9,923 nt of DNA from Gemmatimonadota bacterium. GTDB lineage: Bacteria; Gemmatimonadota; Gemmatimonadetes; Gemmatimonadales; Gemmatimonadaceae. Below the pieces are notes generated by a model. The model was not told where the DNA came from and did no database searches. It was given only the letters and a program-made list of their open reading frames with translations. A program made the position numbers and the translations under genes. The stretch covers positions 1 to 9,923 of the forward strand of contig JARIET010000081.1 of assembly GCA_031127185.1 (NCBI GenBank), in the 5' to 3' direction. Positions 5,524 through 9,923 of the stretch are shown one piece after another (position 1 is the stretch's first letter; each line of letters opens with the position of its first letter).

Positions 5524-6255
5524 ATGCCTCGCTCCGCACCAACGCCGTGGTTTCGCCCGGCTGCGCTCACTTTCCTCAGTGGCCTCAAGCGCAACAACAA
5601 GCGCGAATGGTTTGAGGAGCGCAAGCCGGAGTTCACGCGCGAAGTGCTCGAACCGTTGCGACGCGTCGCCGGCGAACTCGACGTGCGATTCGCGCGACTC
5701 GCCCCGGAGTACGAGGCGGGCAAGCGGTCGCTCTTTCGCATCTACCGGGATGTGCGGTTTTCCAAGGACAAGTCGCCGTACAAGACGCACGCGGCAATGT
5801 GGATCTATCACCGGGCGCCGGGACGGGGCGTGGGCAAGGAGGTTGACGGCGGTGCGGGATTCTACCTGCACCTTGAGCCCGGAGCATCGATGGTTGCAGC
5901 CGGCCTCTGGATGCCTCCGCGCCACTTGCTCAACAAGGTGCGCGATGCGCTGGTAGACGACTTGCCCCGATTCAAGCGCATTCTGCGTGCGCCGACGTTT
6001 GTAACGCGATTTGGTGGACTGACCGATGACGAACCCGGTGTGAAGCTGATCCGGATGCCGCGCGGCTATGCCGAGGATCATCCGGCAGCTGAGCTGCTGC
6101 GGTTCAACTCGTTCACTGTGAGCGCGAGATACTCCGACAAGGAGATGCTCGACCATGGACTGGTTGACCGGGCGATGAAGGACTTCGCGCTGATGCTGCC
6201 GTTCGTGCGCTGGCTCAATCGCGCGCTGGGCCACATTCCCGCGAAATCGCGCTGA
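5524..6255 (+). CDS. DUF2461 (TIGR02453-type) conserved protein of unknown function
   Basis: A 243-residue soluble protein with no signal peptide or membrane helix, matching the DUF2461 family by its conserved blocks: LTFLSGLKRNNKREWFEERK (residues 15-34), FRIYRDVRFSKDKSPYK (71-87), and GFYLHLEPGASMVAAGLWMP (112-131). The length is close to the usual size of the family. No enzymatic activity is established that I know of; the conserved Arg, Asp and Lys residues in the second block suggest a functional surface. The start is ATG 5524; no clear ribosome site precedes it, and the 37-nt gap to the SpeD-like gene makes cotranscription likely. It converges with the M16 peptidase gene. Confidence 0.92.
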   Translation: MPRSAPTPWFRPAALTFLSGLKRNNKREWFEERKPEFTREVLEPLRRVAGELDVRFARLAPEYEAGKRSLFRIYRDVRFSKDKSPYKTHAAMWIYHRAPGRGVGKEVDGGAGFYLHLEPGASMVAAGLWMPPRHLLNKVRDALVDDLPRFKRILRAPTFVTRFGGLTDDEPGVKLIRMPRGYAEDHPAAELLRFNSFTVSARYSDKEMLDHGLVDRAMKDFALMLPFVRWLNRALGHIPAKSR

Positions 6256-6266
6256 CACATACGGGC

Positions 6267-6288
6267 GGGCGCCGACAAGTGGGCGCCC
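6267..6288. terminator. GC-rich hairpin between convergent DUF2461 and M16 genes, possible bidirectional terminator
   Basis: GGGCGCC (6267-6273) pairs with GGCGCCC (6282-6288) around an 8-nt loop, in the 38-bp gap between the two stop codons. The position suits a shared terminator, but no T-run follows on either strand. Confidence 0.4.
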
Positions 6289-6293
6289 CCGCA

Positions 6294-8951
6294 TTACACG
6301 GCGCGGCCCTTCCCGCGGATGAGACCTTCGACACTGCGCGCGGGGTCGAAACAGCGCTGGGCGATGGCCTGAATGTCGGCCGCCGTCACCGCACGGATGC
6401 GCTCCTCGTACTCGCCAATCTCGGCGAGCGAGGATCCAAAAAGCCACGCGTCGGCGAGGTCGCCCATCAGGCTGGCTGCGGCCTCCCGCCGAATGGCGTT
6501 GGAGCCGACGGCAAACGTCTGCGCCTGAGCCAGTTCGCGCGGCGTGACTGGTTCACTGCCGAGTCGCGCGAACTGTGCGAGGAGCCCCGCCCGCGCGGCC
6601 TCCTCCTTCTCCGGCGACATCGCGATGTAGGCGAGAAACGCCCCGGCGTGCTGCCGAATGACCGGCGCGACGAGTACGGTGTAGGCAAGCGACTGACGGT
6701 CGCGCAATTCTTCAAAGAAACGGCCACCGAGCCCGCTCGCCACGCCCGCGAGAATCATCGCCGCGAAGCGACCGTCGTCATTTCGGGCGGGTCCGGGAAA
6801 CAACAGTGCCAGCGCCGACTGCGCCTTGTCGCGCGACTCTGCGCACGCGGCGCCGGCCACCGGCCAGGCGGGGGCGGCGACACTCGGCCCGCTGTGTTCC
6901 GAAAGGTCTGTGAATCGGCGCGAAACGGCGGATGCAACGTCGTCGGGGTCGGCATCGGCGACGCAAACGAGCACGCCGCGTGCCGCAACCGCGACCGACT
7001 CGTGCCAGTCCTTGAGCGCGGACGATCCCATCCGTCCCACCGACGCCTCCGCTCCGAGCACCGAGCGTCCGTACGAATGATCGGCCCACGCTGCCTCGGT
7101 GGCCAGGCGCACGGGCCAGCGATACATGTCGTCCCGGATGGCGGCGATCTCGGCCAGCGCAACCGCCCGCTCCGACTCGACCGCATCGTTCCGGAACGCG
7201 GGCCGCTGCACGACGTCGGCGAGAATCTCCGCGGCATCGGCCAGTCGCGACGTGGGCACCGAGATCGTCCACTGCACGGAATCCGCGCCCGCTGACGAAC
7301 CGATGGCACCACCGGCGAATTCGACATCTTCGGCAATCTGCTTCGCCGTACGACGCGCCGTCCCGCGCAACGCCGTGCGGGCCATCAATGAAGTGATCCC
7401 GGCGGCCTCGACGCCTTCCGCCACCGCACCGCCGTGCACGAACCAGCCCAGCTGCGCGACGGGCGCGTCGACGTGCTGGACCAGCAGTGGTACTCCCGCA
7501 GCGGTGCGATAGAGCGACACACCGGCGTCGCGCGATTCCAGCCGCCATGCGCGCGCGCCGCTGTGCACGATGGCCGATGGTGCTGCGAGGGCTACCGCAT
7601 CGACCGGGTCGGGCCGATCGCCTTCCAACAATGCCGTTGCTTCAGCCGCATCGGCCGCAAAAGGCGTGGCGTTGGATGGGCGATACACCAACAGGGCCGC
7701 GCGCTCGGGCGAAAGCCAGCGGTTCGCCGCCTCGGCGACCGTTCGAGGATCAGCCGTAAGCATCGCATCGAGATATTCGCTCCCCCGCTCCCAGCGGCTG
7801 TCGAGTTCCCAGGCCGCGAGGTGGTTGGCCTGTCCATCCGCCGTTTCGAGCCGGCGGATCCACTGCGATGACACCATCCGGCGAGCACGTTCGACTTCGG
7901 CATGCTGCACCTCGCCGTCGAGGACCCGACGCACCTGATCCCAGCTCGCGCGTAGGGCGCTATGGGCGCGTTCGGGGCGAGCCGTCGCGTGCACCACGAA
8001 GACGCCGAGTTCGGTCGGTGTGTAGTTCCAGGCATGAATGGACGACGCGAGCCTGCGGTCGCGAACCGCGCGGTAGAGGCGCGAGGCCCGGCCGCCCGAG
8101 AGGATCGCGGTGATGAGATCGATGACCGGTGTATCGGCGTGGGCGAGGTCGGGCGTGCGCCATCCGAGCAGAACTTCAGACTGCTGCACATCACCGTTCA
8201 GCTCGAGATAACGCAGCGTTGTATCGCGCGGGGGCGGTTCGGCCGGACCGGGTGTGCGGGTGACCGGGGCATCGGGGATCGCTCCATAACGCGCGGCCGC
8301 CACCGCAATCGCCTCGTCGGGATCCACATCGCCGACGATGGCCAGCACCGTGTTGCCCGGACGGTAATAGTGCCTATAGAACGCACTGACATGTTCGCGC
8401 GTGAGCGCACGCAGCCCCGGTTCGCGCCCAATGCGCCAGCGGCGAATCCGATGACGGTCATGGAGCAGCGCGAACAGTGTCTCGGTTGCGACTGCCGTTG
8501 GTGTATCGGCCTTTCGTTTGGCTTCCTCAATGATGACTTCGAGTTCGCGCGCCAGTTCGCCGCCGTCGATGAGCGAGTTCGCGTAGGCGTCAGCCTGGAT
8601 GTCGAGGCCAGCGGCAAACCCCGACGCCGGCAGCACGGTGTAGTAGTGCGTGTGATCGTAGATCGTCGCCGCGTTGAGGATGCCGCCGCTGGCCTTGGTG
8701 GACCGTGCGATTTCACCGACACCGCGGGTTGGCGTCCCCTTGAAGTACATGTGTTCCAGGACGTGGGAGATGCCTGAGATCGCGTCCGGCTCGTCGAAGT
8801 AGCCGGCGCGGACATAGGTGACGATTGCGACGACACCCGAGCGCTTGCGCCGCACCAGTACGCGCAGGCCGTTGGGGAGTGTGGCGCGGTGGACGCTCCC
8901 CGGTGGAAACACCGCGGCGAGCGTTGACTCAGGCACGGCGCCCGATTTCAT
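6294..8951 (-). CDS. Two-repeat M16 (pitrilysin-fold) zinc metallopeptidase
   Basis: A large (885 aa) protein of two M16 halves. The N-terminal half has the inverted zinc motif HVLEH (His63, Glu66, His67) with the expected downstream Glu about 76 residues on (VIIEEAKRK, Glu143) and an M16_C domain to about residue 425. The C-terminal half (about 480-870) keeps the fold, but its zinc motif is lost: SLMAR stands where HVLEH should be. It retains the Arg/Tyr substrate motif LRDRQSLAYTV (Tyr757), which in the N-terminal half reads RDRRLASSI without Tyr. One composite active site is therefore expected, as in other four-domain M16 enzymes; the likely substrates are unfolded peptides. I see no signal peptide, so it is probably cytosolic. 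The start is ATG 8951, four bases below the permease stop (3-nt gap), which implies cotranscription and coupled translation. Confidence 0.94.
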   Translation of the reverse strand: MKSGAVPESTLAAVFPPGSVHRATLPNGLRVLVRRKRSGVVAIVTYVRAGYFDEPDAISGISHVLEHMYFKGTPTRGVGEIARSTKASGGILNAATIYDHTHYYTVLPASGFAAGLDIQADAYANSLIDGGELARELEVIIEEAKRKADTPTAVATETLFALLHDRHRIRRWRIGREPGLRALTREHVSAFYRHYYRPGNTVLAIVGDVDPDEAIAVAAARYGAIPDAPVTRTPGPAEPPPRDTTLRYLELNGDVQQSEVLLGWRTPDLAHADTPVIDLITAILSGGRASRLYRAVRDRRLASSIHAWNYTPTELGVFVVHATARPERAHSALRASWDQVRRVLDGEVQHAEVERARRMVSSQWIRRLETADGQANHLAAWELDSRWERGSEYLDAMLTADPRTVAEAANRWLSPERAALLVYRPSNATPFAADAAEATALLEGDRPDPVDAVALAAPSAIVHSGARAWRLESRDAGVSLYRTAAGVPLLVQHVDAPVAQLGWFVHGGAVAEGVEAAGITSLMARTALRGTARRTAKQIAEDVEFAGGAIGSSAGADSVQWTISVPTSRLADAAEILADVVQRPAFRNDAVESERAVALAEIAAIRDDMYRWPVRLATEAAWADHSYGRSVLGAEASVGRMGSSALKDWHESVAVAARGVLVCVADADPDDVASAVSRRFTDLSEHSGPSVAAPAWPVAGAACAESRDKAQSALALLFPGPARNDDGRFAAMILAGVASGLGGRFFEELRDRQSLAYTVLVAPVIRQHAGAFLAYIAMSPEKEEAARAGLLAQFARLGSEPVTPRELAQAQTFAVGSNAIRREAAASLMGDLADAWLFGSSLAEIGEYEERIRAVTAADIQAIAQRCFDPARSVEGLIRGKGRAV

Positions 8952-8954
8952 CGG

Positions 8955-9695
8955 TCACCGTGCGAGGGAGGTGCGACGCAGCAGCACGACGGCGGCGATG
9001 AAACCGATGGCGCCGTAGGCGAGCACGTGGGCCAGATGGCCCGTCGGCATCGGGTTGCCGGCATAGAGCTCGGCCTTGATGTAGTCGAGCTTGTGGGTGG
9101 GCGGCATCAGGCGCGTGAGCTGCTGCATCCATCCCCACATCGGGGAATTGGGTGCATCCTTCAGCGAATGCATGACGCTGCTCGCGACCCAGACCGCCAC
9201 CAGGAGCAGGGCGTCAAGATTGGTCGCCGCCGTCAGGGCGAAGCCGATCCCACCGATGAGAACCCAGGACAGCCCCATCACGATCATCACTTCGCGCACC
9301 GGCACCGGCGCGGTGTACAGCTCGAGCCACCAGGTGAGCGCCCCCGCTATGGCGATGTAGGCCACGCCGTGCAACGCCCACTGCTGCGCGTAGAACCGCT
9401 CGATGTTGACTGGCTTGCTGAACAGGAACCGGAAATAGCCGTTGCTGCGATCGTCGGTGACGAGCCGCGTGACGCCGAGAAAGGCTGCGAGGTTGATGAA
9501 GACGGGCGCAAAACTCGTGAATACCTGCGTCGCGAAGCGCTGGCCTTGCGGCGTCGCGAAATCAACGCGGCTGCCGTCGGTCTTCACGATCATCCAGATG
9601 AAGAAGACAACCAGGCCGGTTGGCAGCGCCGCGCGCAGGAAGAGAAAATCCCGCAGCTGGTAGCGCGTCAGGTAGGCTCCGAGGCGTCCGCGCAT
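8955..9695 (-). CDS. ABC-2 type transporter permease
   Basis: A 246-aa integral membrane protein with about six hydrophobic segments (around residues 18-37, 58-78, 107-127, 133-155, 160-175 and 221-238). The cytoplasmic stretch DDRSNGYFRFLFSKPVNIER (81-100) is typical of ABC-2 permeases, whose family exports lipids, polysaccharides, drugs or peptides. It has no ATPase domain; its partner is the upstream gene, whose TGA overlaps this ATG by one base (TGATG, 9697-9693), a sign of translational coupling. The M16 gene begins 3 nt after its stop. The substrate cannot be told from sequence. Only one permease is visible, so it may dimerise or pair with a gene outside the window. Confidence 0.9.
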   Translation of the reverse strand: MRGRLGAYLTRYQLRDFLFLRAALPTGLVVFFIWMIVKTDGSRVDFATPQGQRFATQVFTSFAPVFINLAAFLGVTRLVTDDRSNGYFRFLFSKPVNIERFYAQQWALHGVAYIAIAGALTWWLELYTAPVPVREVMIVMGLSWVLIGGIGFALTAATNLDALLLVAVWVASSVMHSLKDAPNSPMWGWMQQLTRLMPPTHKLDYIKAELYAGNPMPTGHLAHVLAYGAIGFIAAVVLLRRTSLAR

Positions 9696-9923
9696 CAGCG
9701 GGATCCTCCCGCGCCGACCGCGGCATGGAATTCCGTCTCGAGCGCGCTCTCGCTCGGTGCCAGCGACGTGACCTGCGCGCCGGCTGCGAGGGCGGCCTGC
9801 AGGCTGGCATTGAGTTCGACCACGGAAATCGCGGGAACGGCAAACTCGCCGTCAGCCACGAGGGTAGCTCCGGGGAATGCCGCCGGAATCATTCCGGAGT
9901 CGCCCATGATCCGCAGCCGGTAC
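9695..9923 (-). CDS. ABC transporter ATP-binding protein, C-terminal end, 5' truncated by window edge
   Basis: The frame is open to the right edge, so the ATG at 9907 is internal (the preceding residues read YRLRI). The visible 75 residues resemble the C-terminal accessory region after the nucleotide-binding domain in ABC-2 exporters: a small strand-rich part (MIPAAFPGATLVADGEFAVP), then VVELNASLQAALAAGAQVTS, and the closing helix SESALETEFHAAVG that ends many such ATPases. The Walker A, signature and Walker B motifs would lie outside the window. The assignment rests on this tail and on the one-base overlap with the downstream permease. Confidence 0.75.
   Translation of the reverse strand, partial: YRLRIMGDSGMIPAAFPGATLVADGEFAVPAISVVELNASLQAALAAGAQVTSLAPSESALETEFHAAVGAGGSR

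Noticed and set aside
5257..6447. 396-codon minus-strand frame opposite the SpeD-like and DUF2461 genes
   Set aside because: It is antisense to the recognisable DUF2461 motifs, with an Arg-rich composition and no domain.
6279..7295. 338-codon plus-strand frame opposite the M16 gene (with others at 7434-7871 and 7962-8777)
   Set aside because: All lie opposite continuous M16 coding sequence and read as low-complexity Arg/Gly/His protein.

Overview
The window is GC-rich, gene-dense bacterial chromosome. The protein families point to a Gemmatimonadota-like organism. The best clue is the Ser/Thr kinase, with its GGMSRVF glycine loop, QHPHIVPLL stretch and DFG followed by IGKALSAAT, which is a style I associate with that phylum. 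That placement is inference from protein style, because no rRNA or marker gene is present. There is no phage, insertion sequence, CRISPR array, tRNA or rRNA that I can see.

Layout, left to right. (1) The 3' two-thirds of acetyl-CoA synthetase (+), cut by the window edge. (2) A short hairpin-containing gap and a small tail-anchored Ser/Thr kinase (+). (3) Converging on the kinase, and overlapping its 3' end by 25 bp, a two-gene minus-strand operon: a membrane-anchored DsbA-like thiol oxidoreductase followed by a VKOR-family quinone-linked reoxidant. Together they look like a complete disulfide-forming couple for the periplasm. (4) A 189-bp divergent gap, then an 87-aa orphan protein (+). (5) Tail to tail with it, a small secreted or outer-membrane beta-barrel-like protein (-). 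(6) Divergent from that, a stand-alone cyclic-nucleotide-binding protein (+). (7) A degenerate AGTTGAG heptamer repeat that supplies the TTG start of a SpeD-like protein (+), followed by a DUF2461 protein (+). (8) Converging from the right edge, a tightly coupled minus-strand operon: ABC-transporter ATPase C-terminus (partial), ABC-2 type permease, and a large two-repeat M16 metallopeptidase.

Most of the window is ordinary housekeeping and envelope biology: acetate activation, signalling kinase, disulfide formation and export. The most unusual item is the SpeD-like protein. It keeps the S-adenosylmethionine decarboxylase fold signature and the catalytic His, but the pyruvoyl-forming Ser, the preceding Glu, the second active-site Ser and the active-site Cys are all replaced. 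It therefore should not be able to self-process into a pyruvoyl enzyme. Also worth attention are the repeat that overlaps its start codon, the complementary loss of active-site parts between the two halves of the M16 protein, and the coupling of that protein to an ABC-2 exporter.
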